From Eikenella longinqua (GTDB taxonomy: Bacteria; Pseudomonadota; Gammaproteobacteria; Burkholderiales; Neisseriaceae), in contig NZ_LXSL01000029.1 of assembly GCF_001648355.1 (NCBI RefSeq), positions 1-15,477 of the forward strand: DNA of 15,477 nucleotides, in the 5' to 3' direction. This document shows, piece after piece, positions 6,444 to 14,627 of the stretch (position 1 is the first letter of the stretch; each line of letters opens with the position of its first letter). The notes under the pieces were generated by a model that made no database searches, was not told where the DNA came from, and saw nothing but the letters and a program-made list of their open reading frames with translations. The position numbers and the translations under genes were made by a program.

Positions 6444-7226
6444 ATGAAGCGGAAGATTTATTTCAGCTGGTGGCATTCCCTGCCTTTGCTGTTGCTGGGC
6501 GGGTTTGCTGCGCTTTTCTGCTGCGGCTTGCTGTATATGGCGGCAGCGGGAGAGGCAGTGTTCGGGAGCGCGAGCGGCTGGTTTTTGCTGCTGCGCAAGC
6601 CGGTGATTTCGATGGATGAGCAAGGCATTACGGTACATGATGCGCTCAATTTTTCAGATAAGCACCGCCGTTGGTCTGCCCGATGGGACAATATCACAGA
6701 GGTGGGTTGGGGCGAGGAAGAGCTGAAAAAACAGCATCCTTTCCTCGGCCTGCTGTTCCGGCCGCGCATTGGGGTGCGGATTAAACGCCGCCATGTGGCG
6801 TATGGCGAGCGGCACGATTATGTGGTGGTGTCCAGCAGCCTGATGCAGGGTCGGGAGAAAGGCGTGCGGCAGGCCGTGCTGGCCGGGTGGCGGCGCTATA
6901 AAGCCGGCATCTCGGATAAAATCCCCTACACCGCAGAAACGCTTTACCGCATCCGCCAAGAAGATTTCGCCACTCTGATTTGGCATTTGGACGAAACGCC
7001 CCAATTCATGCTGTTGGATTTGGAACAAGGCGTGCCCACCAAGCATGATTTGGTGTATCGCTACCAATTCAAGCAGCTATTTAGAAACGAAAAGCTGAAA
7101 ATCCATTACAATAGGCCGCAACGGCAATTGAAGATTACTCAGGAAGACGGCGTGAGTGCGCCGAAACATCTGCCTGCCATTGAGGCGGAAATGCTGCGCA
7201 TCGTGAATCTATATTTATATGACTGA
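6444..7226 (+). CDS. membrane protein of unknown function, paralog 2
   Basis: A 260-residue tandem relative of the gene at 5388-6212. Shared blocks include KPVISMDEQGITVHDAL, RRWSARWDNI, PYTAETLYRIR and LPAIEAEML, in the same order. The first membrane segment (about 10-31) is intact; between it and PVI the protein is 17 residues shorter than its paralog, leaving only a short hydrophobic stretch (GWFLLL), so the second membrane pass may be missing. The frame is open for 16 codons further up, but that part is encoded by a DUS, and MKRKIYFSWWHSL aligns with the paralog's start. The ribosome site is poor, and the start follows a run of seven A (6438-6444). Function unknown. Confidence 0.75.
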   Translation: MKRKIYFSWWHSLPLLLLGGFAALFCCGLLYMAAAGEAVFGSASGWFLLLRKPVISMDEQGITVHDALNFSDKHRRWSARWDNITEVGWGEEELKKQHPFLGLLFRPRIGVRIKRRHVAYGERHDYVVVSSSLMQGREKGVRQAVLAGWRRYKAGISDKIPYTAETLYRIRQEDFATLIWHLDETPQFMLLDLEQGVPTKHDLVYRYQFKQLFRNEKLKIHYNRPQRQLKITQEDGVSAPKHLPAIEAEMLRIVNLYLYD

Positions 7227-7285
7227 TTGCAGTATTCCAGGCTCATCAAATTGATTGTGCAACCAACTGATTGAAAGAAACCATT

Positions 7286-8959
<1,674 letters not shown>

Positions 8960-8966
8960 GCGTCAA

Positions 8967-9009
8967 GAGGCTACCTGAAAAATCAGCCGAACGGTTTTCA
9001 GGTAGCCTC
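8967..9009. repeat. inverted DUS pair between ettA and dgt
   Basis: Exact copies at 8968-8979 and 8997-9008 extend to a 15-bp stem (8967-8981 with 8995-9009) around a 13-base loop. It begins 8 bases after the ettA stop and likely ends that transcript, though only CAATC follows instead of a U-run. The dgt ribosome site follows shortly. Confidence 0.8.
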
Positions 9010-9037
9010 AATCAATCAGTAAAACAAAAGGATAAGC

Positions 9038-10384
9038 ATGAACTGGCAGCAACTGCTCAGCACCAAACGCTTCAAGCCCGAAAACGGCCAGCTGGTGGCC
9101 ACCGTTACCCCCTCCAGCCAGGAAGGTGCCGACGCCCTGCGCACCGATTTCCACATCGATTACGACCGCGTGGTGTTTTCCGGAGCGTTTCGGCGGCTCG
9201 GGCGCAAAACCCAAGTGCACCCCTTCGCCGAACACGACCACACCCACAACCGCCTCACCCACAGCGTGGAAGTGGCCAGCGTGGGGCGCAGCCTGGGCAA
9301 CCGCGTGGGCGTGATGCTGGCCAAGGGCGGTTTCCTGCCGCCGGGCAACACCCCCTCCGACATCGGCGCCGTGGTGCAGGTGGCTTGCCTCGCGCACGAC
9401 ATGGGCAACCCGCCCTTCGGCCACACCGGCGAAGACGCCCTGCGCGACTGGTTCCGCGACCCCGCCCACGCAGGCTACCTGAAAAACCTCGCCGAAGCCG
9501 AACGCCGCGACGTGCAAACTTATGAGGGCAACGCCCACAGCCTGCGCATCCTCTCCAACCTCGAAATGTACCGCCACCGCGGCGGCATGCGCCTCACTGC
9601 CGCCTCCATCGGCGCCCTGCTCAAATACCCCTGGACCACCTCCGCGCCGCAGGGCTTAAAAAAATTCAATATCTACCAAACCGAGCTGCCGTTTATCGAA
9701 TGCGTGGCCGCCGAGCTGGGGCTGCCCGAAATCGGCCCGCACCACTGGAGCCGCCACCCGCTCTCCTACCTGATGGAAGCCGCCGACGACATCTGCTACG
9801 CCCTCTTAGACCTGGAAGACGCTGTCGAGCTCGGCCTCTTGGACGACCGCGAAGTGGAAAACGTATTGCAAGGCATGGTGCACACCCAAGTGAACAAAGT
9901 TTGGCCCGAGCAATCCGCCCGCCAGCGCTGCGCCATGCTGCGCGGCATGGCCATCGGCCGCGCCATCGACGATATGGCGCAAACCTTCATGCTGCACCAT
10001 GCCGACCTGCTCGCCGGCAGCTTTCAAGGCAAAGACCTGCTCGGCGTGTGCACCCCCGAAGTGCGCGACACGCTGGAGCAGGCCAAAGAGCTGGCGCGCA
10101 CCCGCGTGTTCCGCCACCAAAGCAAGCTCATCACCGAGATTGCCGCCTTTCCCTGCATCGGCTCGATTCTAAACCTGCTGGTGCCTGCCGCCTTCGCCTA
10201 CATCACCGAGCGGCAGGTGAGCGCCCGCCAATCGCTCGCCCTCGAGCTTTTGCGCGACGACCCGCTGAACGAACACGACACGCTCTACGTCGCCTACATG
10301 AAAATCCTCGATTTCGTGGGCGGTATGACCGACAACGCCGCCGCACGGCTGGCGCGCGAAGTGTCGGGCATCGGGATGCTCTAG
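9038..10384 (+). CDS. dgt: dGTP triphosphohydrolase-like HD protein
   Basis: HD-superfamily dNTP triphosphohydrolase, which cleaves dGTP (and in this subgroup often other dNTPs) to deoxynucleoside and triphosphate. The 448 residues open with MNWQQLLSTKRF; the metal-binding set is visible as H75 (NRLTHSVEV), H120-D121 (LAHDMGNPPFGH) and D250 or D251 (EAADDICYALLDLED). The RLGRKTQVHPF segment (53-63) is family-typical. Length is nearer to the shorter Dgt-like group than to the 505-residue E. coli Dgt. AAGGAT lies just before ATG 9038. An exact DUS in frame encodes AGYLKN. The gene stands alone, followed by its own terminator. Confidence 0.92.
   Translation: MNWQQLLSTKRFKPENGQLVATVTPSSQEGADALRTDFHIDYDRVVFSGAFRRLGRKTQVHPFAEHDHTHNRLTHSVEVASVGRSLGNRVGVMLAKGGFLPPGNTPSDIGAVVQVACLAHDMGNPPFGHTGEDALRDWFRDPAHAGYLKNLAEAERRDVQTYEGNAHSLRILSNLEMYRHRGGMRLTAASIGALLKYPWTTSAPQGLKKFNIYQTELPFIECVAAELGLPEIGPHHWSRHPLSYLMEAADDICYALLDLEDAVELGLLDDREVENVLQGMVHTQVNKVWPEQSARQRCAMLRGMAIGRAIDDMAQTFMLHHADLLAGSFQGKDLLGVCTPEVRDTLEQAKELARTRVFRHQSKLITEIAAFPCIGSILNLLVPAAFAYITERQVSARQSLALELLRDDPLNEHDTLYVAYMKILDFVGGMTDNAAARLAREVSGIGML
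9472..9483 (+). repeat. DNA uptake sequence inside dgt
   Basis: Exact AGGCTACCTGAA, read in frame as GYLK within the segment AGYLKN. Confidence 0.9.
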
Positions 10385-10404
10385 CCGTTTGGGCGCAGGG
10401 ATAG

Positions 10405-10447
10405 AAGGCTACCTGAAAACGCCGCACTCGTTTTCAGGTAGCCTTTA
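10405..10447 (+). terminator. dgt terminator made of an inverted DUS pair
   Basis: A perfect 17-bp stem (10405-10421 with 10429-10445) containing DUS copies 10406-10417 and 10433-10444, 7-base loop CCGCACT, followed by TTA. It begins 20 bases after the dgt stop codon. Confidence 0.85.
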
Positions 10448-10521
10448 TAGGTCGAAAATTGGGACAGAAACAGATAGAAATATGATGTGGCGGCGTGATG
10501 CGCCCAACCCGTCCGCCAAAT

Positions 10522-10566
10522 AAAAGGCTACCTGAAACCTTGCTCGGGTTTTCAGGTAGCCTTTTT
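10522..10566 (-). terminator. Spy-like gene terminator made of an inverted DUS pair
   Basis: DUS copies at 10525-10536 and 10551-10562 form a stem flanked by AAAA on the left and TTTTT on the right, so both strands have a U-run. It lies 11 bases after the stop codon of the minus-strand gene and can also stop read-through from dgt. Bases 10448-10521 hold nothing recognisable. Confidence 0.85.
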
Positions 10567-10577
10567 CGGGGAAACCG

Positions 10578-10991
10578 TTATTGGTGGTGCATGCAGTGCC
10601 GCATCCATTCCTGCCGCTGCTGCGGGGTGAGGATTTGCAGCAGGGCGTGCTGGGCGCGCAGGTTTTCCACTTCGCGCTGCATCTGCGGTGCGTATTTTTC
10701 GTTCACATAATGCCGCGCCATATTGTCGTCGAACACCGGGCCGGCCAGCACCAGGTTGGAAGCCTGCGTGGTGTATTGGCGCAGGTTGCGCGATTGCGCC
10801 ACCCGGTTGTCGAGCCGCTGGCGGTATTCGGCGCGCACTTGGCGCATCTGCTCCTGCTGGCTGCTGCTGAGCGAGAGTTGGCGCATGTCGCAAGGGCCGT
10901 CTGCCCAAGCCGCAGAGCCGGCGGCCAGCATCACGGAAGCGAAAAAACAGCGGCAGAGAGCCTGCCGGCGGGGAAATAAGCGCTGAGTCAT
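10578..10991 (-). CDS. periplasmic Spy/CpxP-family protein
   Basis: A 137-residue secreted protein of the Spy/CpxP family, ATP-independent periplasmic chaperones or envelope-stress modulators. The start MTQRLFPRRQAL gives a signal peptide (about 1-31) ending AAWA before DGPCDM. Both LTxxQ-type motifs are present: LSLSSSQQEQM shortly after the signal peptide and LTPQQRQEW near the end, with Arg/Gln-rich helices between. The frame is open 43 codons further upstream, but that part has no signal peptide and lies across the promoter region, so ATG 10991 (AAAGAG 6 bases before it) is used. A CpxR-type box is 80 bases upstream. Spy and CpxP cannot be separated from sequence alone. Confidence 0.85.
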   Translation of the reverse strand: MTQRLFPRRQALCRCFFASVMLAAGSAAWADGPCDMRQLSLSSSQQEQMRQVRAEYRQRLDNRVAQSRNLRQYTTQASNLVLAGPVFDDNMARHYVNEKYAPQMQREVENLRAQHALLQILTPQQRQEWMRHCMHHQ

Positions 10992-11007
10992 GATAACTCT
11001 TTGATCC

Positions 11008-11038
11008 AGTATAACTGTATAAATGTGCAGCCAGTATA
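11008..11038 (-). promoter_or_regulatory. two candidate -10 elements for the Spy-like gene
   Basis: On the minus strand TATACTGG occurs twice, 25 bases apart (11006-11013 and 11031-11038), each giving TATACT. Neither has a good -35 at 17 bases, which is usual for activator-dependent promoters. The upstream copy would place the CpxR-type box about 50 bases before the transcription start. Prediction only. Confidence 0.4.
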
Positions 11039-11060
11039 CGAATGGCGGCGTGAAACACGG

Positions 11061-11066
11061 TATAAT
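11061..11066 (+). promoter_or_regulatory. candidate -10 element for rpe
   Basis: TATAAT, 101 bases before the rpe start, without a recognisable -35. The CpxR-type box begins 5 bases downstream, so a bound regulator would cover the start site. Confidence 0.4.
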
Positions 11067-11070
11067 TCGA

Positions 11071-11085
11071 GTAAACCTGTGTAAA
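11071..11085 (+). promoter_or_regulatory. CpxR-type box
   Basis: GTAAA-CCTGT-GTAAA: two perfect GTAAA half-sites with the 5-base spacing of the enterobacterial CpxR consensus. It lies 80-94 bases upstream of the Spy/CpxP-like gene and 81 bases before rpe. Neisseriaceae carry a CpxRA-like system (MisR/MisS); binding here is inferred. Confidence 0.55.
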
Positions 11086-11166
11086 CCATATTGTGATGCG
11101 GAACATGGCGTTTTTGGCACAATATGCGCTTAATTATAGCACCCAACCATCTAAGAGAGCACAACC

Positions 11167-11850
11167 ATGACCGACTACCGTATCGCCCCGAGCATTTTAT
11201 CCGCCGATTTCGCCCGCTTGGGCGAAGAAGTGTGGAATGTGATTGCCGCCGGCGCCGACTGGATCCATTTCGACGTGATGGACAACCATTATGTGCCCAA
11301 CCTCACCTTCGGGCCGATGGTGTGCGCCGCGCTCAAGCCCTATGCCACCGTGCCGATTGATGTGCACCTGATGGTGGAGCCGGTGGACGCGATGATTCAG
11401 GCCTTCGCCGAAGCCGGTGCCGACATCATCACCTTCCACCCCGAAGCCAGCCGCCATATCGACCGCAGCCTGAGCCTGATCCGCGATAGCGGCTGCCGCG
11501 CCGGGCTGGTGCTCAACCCCGCCACGCCGGTGTATGTGCTGGAAAACGTGTTGGACAAAATCGACTTGGTGCTGCTGATGTCGGTAAACCCCGGTTTCGG
11601 CGGGCAGAAATTCATCCCGCACACGCTGGAGAAAATCCGCCAAGTGCGCTCGCTCACCGACCTCTACGCCGCCGAAAGCGGTCGCCGCATCCTGATTGAG
11701 GTGGACGGCGGCATCAAAGCCGGCAACATCGCCGAAGCCGCCGCCGCCGGCGCGGATACCTTTGTGGCCGGCTCCGCCATCTTCAGCCAGCCCGACTACG
11801 CGGCGGTGATTCAAGAAATGCGCGCACAGCTCGCCAAAGCAGGCGCATAG
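11167..11850 (+). CDS. rpe: ribulose-phosphate 3-epimerase
   Basis: Interconverts D-ribulose 5-phosphate and D-xylulose 5-phosphate in the pentose phosphate pathway; cytosolic TIM barrel. The 227-residue protein starts at MTDYRIAPSILSADF, the family's usual N-terminus. Metal and catalytic residues are visible: H34 and D36 (WIHFDVMDN), H67 (DVHLMVEP) and D180 (IEVDGGI), plus the MSVNPGFGGQ loop (138-147) and a phosphate-binding VAGSAIF near the end. AGAGAG precedes ATG 11167. It is monocistronic and divergent from the Spy-like gene; the TAG stop overlaps a DUS and a terminator follows. Confidence 0.97.
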   Translation: MTDYRIAPSILSADFARLGEEVWNVIAAGADWIHFDVMDNHYVPNLTFGPMVCAALKPYATVPIDVHLMVEPVDAMIQAFAEAGADIITFHPEASRHIDRSLSLIRDSGCRAGLVLNPATPVYVLENVLDKIDLVLLMSVNPGFGGQKFIPHTLEKIRQVRSLTDLYAAESGRRILIEVDGGIKAGNIAEAAAAGADTFVAGSAIFSQPDYAAVIQEMRAQLAKAGA

Positions 11851-11860
11851 GCTACCTGAA
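11849..11860 (+). repeat. DNA uptake sequence overlapping the rpe stop
   Basis: Exact AGGCTACCTGAA; its first two bases are the AG of the rpe TAG stop (11848-11850). A complete inverted pair follows about 40 bases on. Confidence 0.9.
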
Positions 11861-11895
11861 AAATCCTTGCAACACGAAGCGCATAGAAGCACATA

Positions 11896-11943
11896 AAAGG
11901 CTACCTGAAAAATATCTGGACACATTTTTCAGGTAGCCTTTAT
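11896..11943 (+). terminator. rpe terminator made of an inverted DUS pair
   Basis: An 18-bp perfect stem (11896-11913 with 11924-11941) built on DUS copies 11898-11909 and 11928-11939, a 10-base loop, and a closing TTTAT. Confidence 0.88.
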
Positions 11944-12020
11944 CTCGCCCGCTGTTTGCCCCGAATATGGAAACGGGATACCATCGGCCTGCTTTGTAAA
12001 CAGCAAAAAAGGAAAACAGC

Positions 12021-12605
12021 ATGAAAATCCTATTGTTAGACGGCGGAAAGCGCTTCGGCTCTTCCGAAGGCCGCCTCAACCACACCTTGCATCAAACCGC
12101 TAAAGACGTTTTGAGCGCCAACGGCCACGCTACCCAAGAAACCGTAATCGACCAAGGCTACGACACCGCCGCGGAAATCGAAAAATTCCTGTGGATGGAT
12201 GCCGTGGTGTGGCAGATGCCCGGCTGGTGGATGCACGAGCCGTGGACAGTAAAAAAATACATCGACGAAGTGTTTACCTTCGGCTACGACAAGCTCTGGC
12301 AAAGCGACGGCCGACATCGCGCCAACCCCACCGAAGGCTACGGCAGCGGCGGTCTGCTACAAGGCCGCAAACACATGCTCTCGCTCACTTGGAACGCGCC
12401 TATCGAAGCCTTCACCCGCCCCGGCGACTTCTTCGAAGGTGCGGGCGTGGACGGCGTATACCTGCATTTCCACAAAGCCAACGAATTTCTGGGCAGCACG
12501 CGCCTGCCCACGTTTATCTGCAACGACGTGATCAAAAACCCGCAGGTAGAGCAATATATTGCGAACTATACCGCGCACTTGAACCAAGTGTTCGGTCGGG
12601 CATAA
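12021..12605 (+). CDS. mdaB: NAD(P)H:quinone oxidoreductase MdaB
   Basis: Flavodoxin-fold NAD(P)H quinone reductase of the MdaB family: FAD-bound, two-electron reduction of quinones, thought to protect against oxidative stress. The 194-residue length matches E. coli MdaB (193). Diagnostic stretches are MKILLLDGGKRFGSSEGRLN at the flavin-phosphate site, VVWQMPGWWMHEPWTVKKYI (62-81), LSLTWNAPIEAF (121-132) and GVDGVYLHFHKANEFLG. AAGGA lies 8 bases before ATG 12021. It stands alone between two terminators, so it is probably its own transcription unit. No promoter is clear in the 77 bases after the rpe terminator. Confidence 0.95.
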   Translation: MKILLLDGGKRFGSSEGRLNHTLHQTAKDVLSANGHATQETVIDQGYDTAAEIEKFLWMDAVVWQMPGWWMHEPWTVKKYIDEVFTFGYDKLWQSDGRHRANPTEGYGSGGLLQGRKHMLSLTWNAPIEAFTRPGDFFEGAGVDGVYLHFHKANEFLGSTRLPTFICNDVIKNPQVEQYIANYTAHLNQVFGRA

Positions 12606-12634
12606 TCTGCCCAGATTGTCTGCAAACCAACATC

Positions 12635-12680
12635 AGGCTACCTGAAAATGTATCCGAACATTTTTCAGGTAGCCTTTGCT
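12635..12680 (+). terminator. mdaB terminator made of an inverted DUS pair
   Basis: DUS copies 12635-12646 and 12664-12675 extend to a stem closed by ATGT/ACAT with one bulged T, followed by TTGCTTT. It begins 30 bases after the mdaB stop. The rest of the gap to cybB (12681-12801) shows nothing else. Confidence 0.8.
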
Positions 12681-12801
12681 TTGCCAGAAGCATATCGGAA
12701 AGGGCCGGGCGCTCATTCCCCCGCAATCCGCTGCTGCCGCGCCGCCGCCTTCTCCACGCAAGCTGCCGGCATGAAAGACAGCCCTCGCCGGCCAAAACGT
12801 G

Positions 12802-12807
12802 TATAAT
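12802..12807 (+). promoter_or_regulatory. -10 element of the cytochrome b561 gene
   Basis: TATAAT, 44 bases before the ATG, with no good -35 at the right distance. AAGGA immediately upstream of ATG 12852 is the ribosome site. Confidence 0.5.
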
Positions 12808-12851
12808 CGCGCCCCTTTATCACACAACCACTTATTAAAAAAGGAAAAACC

Positions 12852-13322
12852 ATGAAACCCGATACCCCGCAACGCTACGGCACCCTCACCCGCATCCTGC
12901 ACTGGGGCATGGCCGCCTGCTATCTCTTTATGTTCGGCACCGCCATCGCCTGGAATGCCAACCAAAGCCTGATGATGAGCCTGATCGGCCCGCACAAGGC
13001 CGCCGGCTTCCTGCTGATGTTCCTCGCCGTTTGCCGCGTGCTGTGGGCGCTGCTACAACGCAACCGCCGCCCGGCCAACAACATCGCCGCCAAGCTCGGC
13101 CATTGGGCGCTGTATGCCCTGATGCTGGCCGTGCCTGCCCTCGGCATTGCCCGCCAAATCGGCCGCGAGCAGGGCAGGCAAGCCTTGGTGGAGCTGGGCA
13201 ACCAGCTGCACGGCGAGCTGGCTTTCGTGCTGCTGGCGCTGGTGGCCGGGCATATTGCCATGGTGATTATCCATGCTGTGAAGGGCGAATCCGTGCTGCA
13301 CCGGATGTATGGCAACCCCTGA
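12852..13322 (+). CDS. cybB: cytochrome b561 (CybB-type)
   Basis: Di-haem inner-membrane cytochrome b561 of the bacterial CybB type; in E. coli it oxidises quinol and reduces superoxide. The 156-residue protein has four hydrophobic segments (about 14-34, 47-67, 83-100, 120-143). Candidate haem-ligand histidines are H17 (RILHWGMA), H48 (GPHKAAG), H120 (QLHGELAF) and H134/H141 (GHIAMVIIHAV); H84 opens the third segment. An R-Y-G start (PQRYGTLTRILHW) is family-typical. Strong AAGGA ribosome site. It is followed by a clean intrinsic terminator. Which histidines pair is inferred from the family. Confidence 0.93.
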   Translation: MKPDTPQRYGTLTRILHWGMAACYLFMFGTAIAWNANQSLMMSLIGPHKAAGFLLMFLAVCRVLWALLQRNRRPANNIAAKLGHWALYALMLAVPALGIARQIGREQGRQALVELGNQLHGELAFVLLALVAGHIAMVIIHAVKGESVLHRMYGNP

Positions 13323-13348
13323 TTGCAACGGTTTGAATCTTTGCATAC

Positions 13349-13388
13349 ACAAACGGCCGCGGTGCAGATACCGTGGCCGTTTGTTTTT
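13349..13388 (+). terminator. cybB terminator
   Basis: A 15-bp stem (13349-13363 with 13370-13384, one G-U pair), 6-base loop GCAGAT, followed by TTTTT (13384-13388). It is the clearest intrinsic terminator after the rRNA one and is independent of the DUS, although its U-run touches the next DUS (13387-13398). Confidence 0.92.
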
Positions 13389-13422
13389 CAGGTAGCCTGT
13401 TGTGCTGCAGGGGCTACCTGAA
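13387..13422. repeat. inverted DUS pair after the cybB terminator
   Basis: Exact TTCAGGTAGCCT at 13387-13398 and a one-mismatch direct copy GGGCTACCTGAA at 13411-13422, 12 bases apart. Confidence 0.8.
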
Positions 13423-13490
13423 AAATGGTTTGCATCGGCGGGCTCGATATTTCTGGCTTCGCGGAGCTTCTTCTACGGCATTGCAGCGGC

Positions 13491-13531
13491 ATTTTCAGGT
13501 AGCCTTCCCGTGGCAGAGGCTACCTGAAAAT
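13491..13531 (-). terminator. lysR-side hairpin made of an inverted DUS pair
   Basis: DUS copies 13494-13505 and 13517-13528 in a 15-bp stem (13491-13505 with 13517-13531) with an 11-base loop, starting 3 bases after the stop of the minus-strand lysR gene. The U-run is poor, so termination is likely rather than certain. Bases 13423-13490 hold nothing else. Confidence 0.7.
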
Positions 13532-13534
13532 CTT

Positions 13535-14446
13535 TCAGCCCGCGCGTTTCGTATTCCCATAAACCTCCCGCATAATCTGTGTCAGCCAGTCAAACACCCT
13601 TAACACACGCACCGACGTTACCGTGCGCTGCGGGCGGTACACATAAAGCTGCCACGGGCGGCGGGGAATTTCGGGGAAAAGTTCCACCAGTTCGCCTTTT
13701 TGCAGATGGGGGCGGCACAAAAAATCGGTGGTATAGCAGACCACGTCGCCTGAAAGCGCGGCGGCAAGCTCGTTGCGGGTGTCGTCGGTAATTAGGCGGA
13801 TGTTTTTCGGGAAAACGTGCAAATCAGGGTTTATCGGCCAGCCCCACGGGCGGTTGGTGTCGGCGTTTATGAGCGACGACGCGGGAAAGCGGGCGGCGAG
13901 TTCGTCCAGCGTTTTGGGCGTGCCGTGGCGGGCAAGATAGGCGGGCGAGGCGACGATTTTGTCGGCAGTGTCGCAGATTTTGCGGACAATCATCAAGTCT
14001 TCGGCTTCAATGCCGACGCGGATGCCGATGTCGATTTGGTTTTCCACCGCGTTGAGCTTGGAATCGTTGCCGCGCCAGTCCAGATAAAGCTCGGGATAAT
14101 CGGCACATTTTGCCAACAGAAGCGGCAAAATTTCGCTATGCTGCAAAAGCTGCGGCACGGTAATGCGCACAATCCCGCGCATTTCGTCTTCCGTTTTTGC
14201 GGCGGCAAACAGGTTTTCACTCTCGGCAAGCAAAGCCTGCGCACGCGGCAAAAATTCTGCGCCAAATTCGGTCAGACGGATATTGCGCGTGTTGCGGGTA
14301 AAAAGCTGCTCGCCCAAAGCGGTTTCCAATTCGGCAATCACCCGCGTAACCACCTGCGGGGAAACAGACAGGCGCAAGGCGGTTTCGCGAAATTGCAGGG
14401 TCTCGGCGGCGGAGCAGAAGTGTTTTAGGGCGTTGAGTTTGTCCAT
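13535..14446 (-). CDS. LysR-family transcriptional regulator
   Basis: A 303-residue LysR-type regulator. The N-terminal winged helix-turn-helix (1-60) starts MDKLNALKHFCSAAETLQF and contains ALRLSVSPQVVTRVIAELE, then LFTRNTRNIRLTEFG. It is followed by the linker helix and an effector-binding domain that resembles the CrgA/AphB-type subgroup only in general outline. ATG 14446 is the only sensible start. It is divergent from the secreted hydrolase gene, and LysR proteins usually control the divergent neighbour, so that broken gene is the likely target. Effector unknown. No DUS lies inside it although they flank it. Confidence 0.9.
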   Translation of the reverse strand: MDKLNALKHFCSAAETLQFRETALRLSVSPQVVTRVIAELETALGEQLFTRNTRNIRLTEFGAEFLPRAQALLAESENLFAAAKTEDEMRGIVRITVPQLLQHSEILPLLLAKCADYPELYLDWRGNDSKLNAVENQIDIGIRVGIEAEDLMIVRKICDTADKIVASPAYLARHGTPKTLDELAARFPASSLINADTNRPWGWPINPDLHVFPKNIRLITDDTRNELAAALSGDVVCYTTDFLCRPHLQKGELVELFPEIPRRPWQLYVYRPQRTVTSVRVLRVFDWLTQIMREVYGNTKRAG

Positions 14447-14479
14447 TTTCGGCTTTCTGTCGGGCAGTGGACGCCTGAG

Positions 14480-14508
14480 AGGCTACCTGAAAATATTTCA
14501 GGTAGCCT
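14480..14508. repeat. inverted DUS pair in the lysR-hydrolase promoter region
   Basis: Exact copies at 14480-14491 and 14497-14508 form a 13-bp stem with a 3-base loop. Unlike the other pairs, it lies between two divergent genes, so it is not at a gene end; it would fall in the lysR leader. Confidence 0.88.
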
Positions 14509-14522
14509 TTCGTGAAATGATT

Positions 14523-14539
14523 ATTCCATATTTGCGAAT
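14523..14539 (+). promoter_or_regulatory. candidate LysR operator
   Basis: The dyad ATTC-N9-GAAT (14523-14526 and 14536-14539) contains the T-N11-A pattern of LysR sites (T14525, A14537). Its centre is about 65 bases before the start site predicted from the promoter at 14561-14589, the usual place for a LysR recognition site. Confidence 0.5.
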
Positions 14540-14560
14540 CCACAATTCCGATTTTATTCA

Positions 14561-14589
14561 TTGTCCCAACCCCAGTCCACCCCTATAAT
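14561..14589 (+). promoter_or_regulatory. sigma70 promoter of the hydrolase gene
   Basis: TTGTCC (14561-14566), 17 bases, TATAAT (14584-14589). AGGAG (14616-14620) then lies 7 bases before ATG 14628. It is the best promoter in the window. Confidence 0.75.
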
Positions 14590-14627
14590 GCACCCATTCC
14601 GATAAACAACAGCTTAGGAGCTACCCC

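Noticed and set aside
9700..10404. 234-residue Arg/Pro-rich plus-strand ORF
   Set aside because: Overlaps dgt in another frame; a typical GC-rich shadow.
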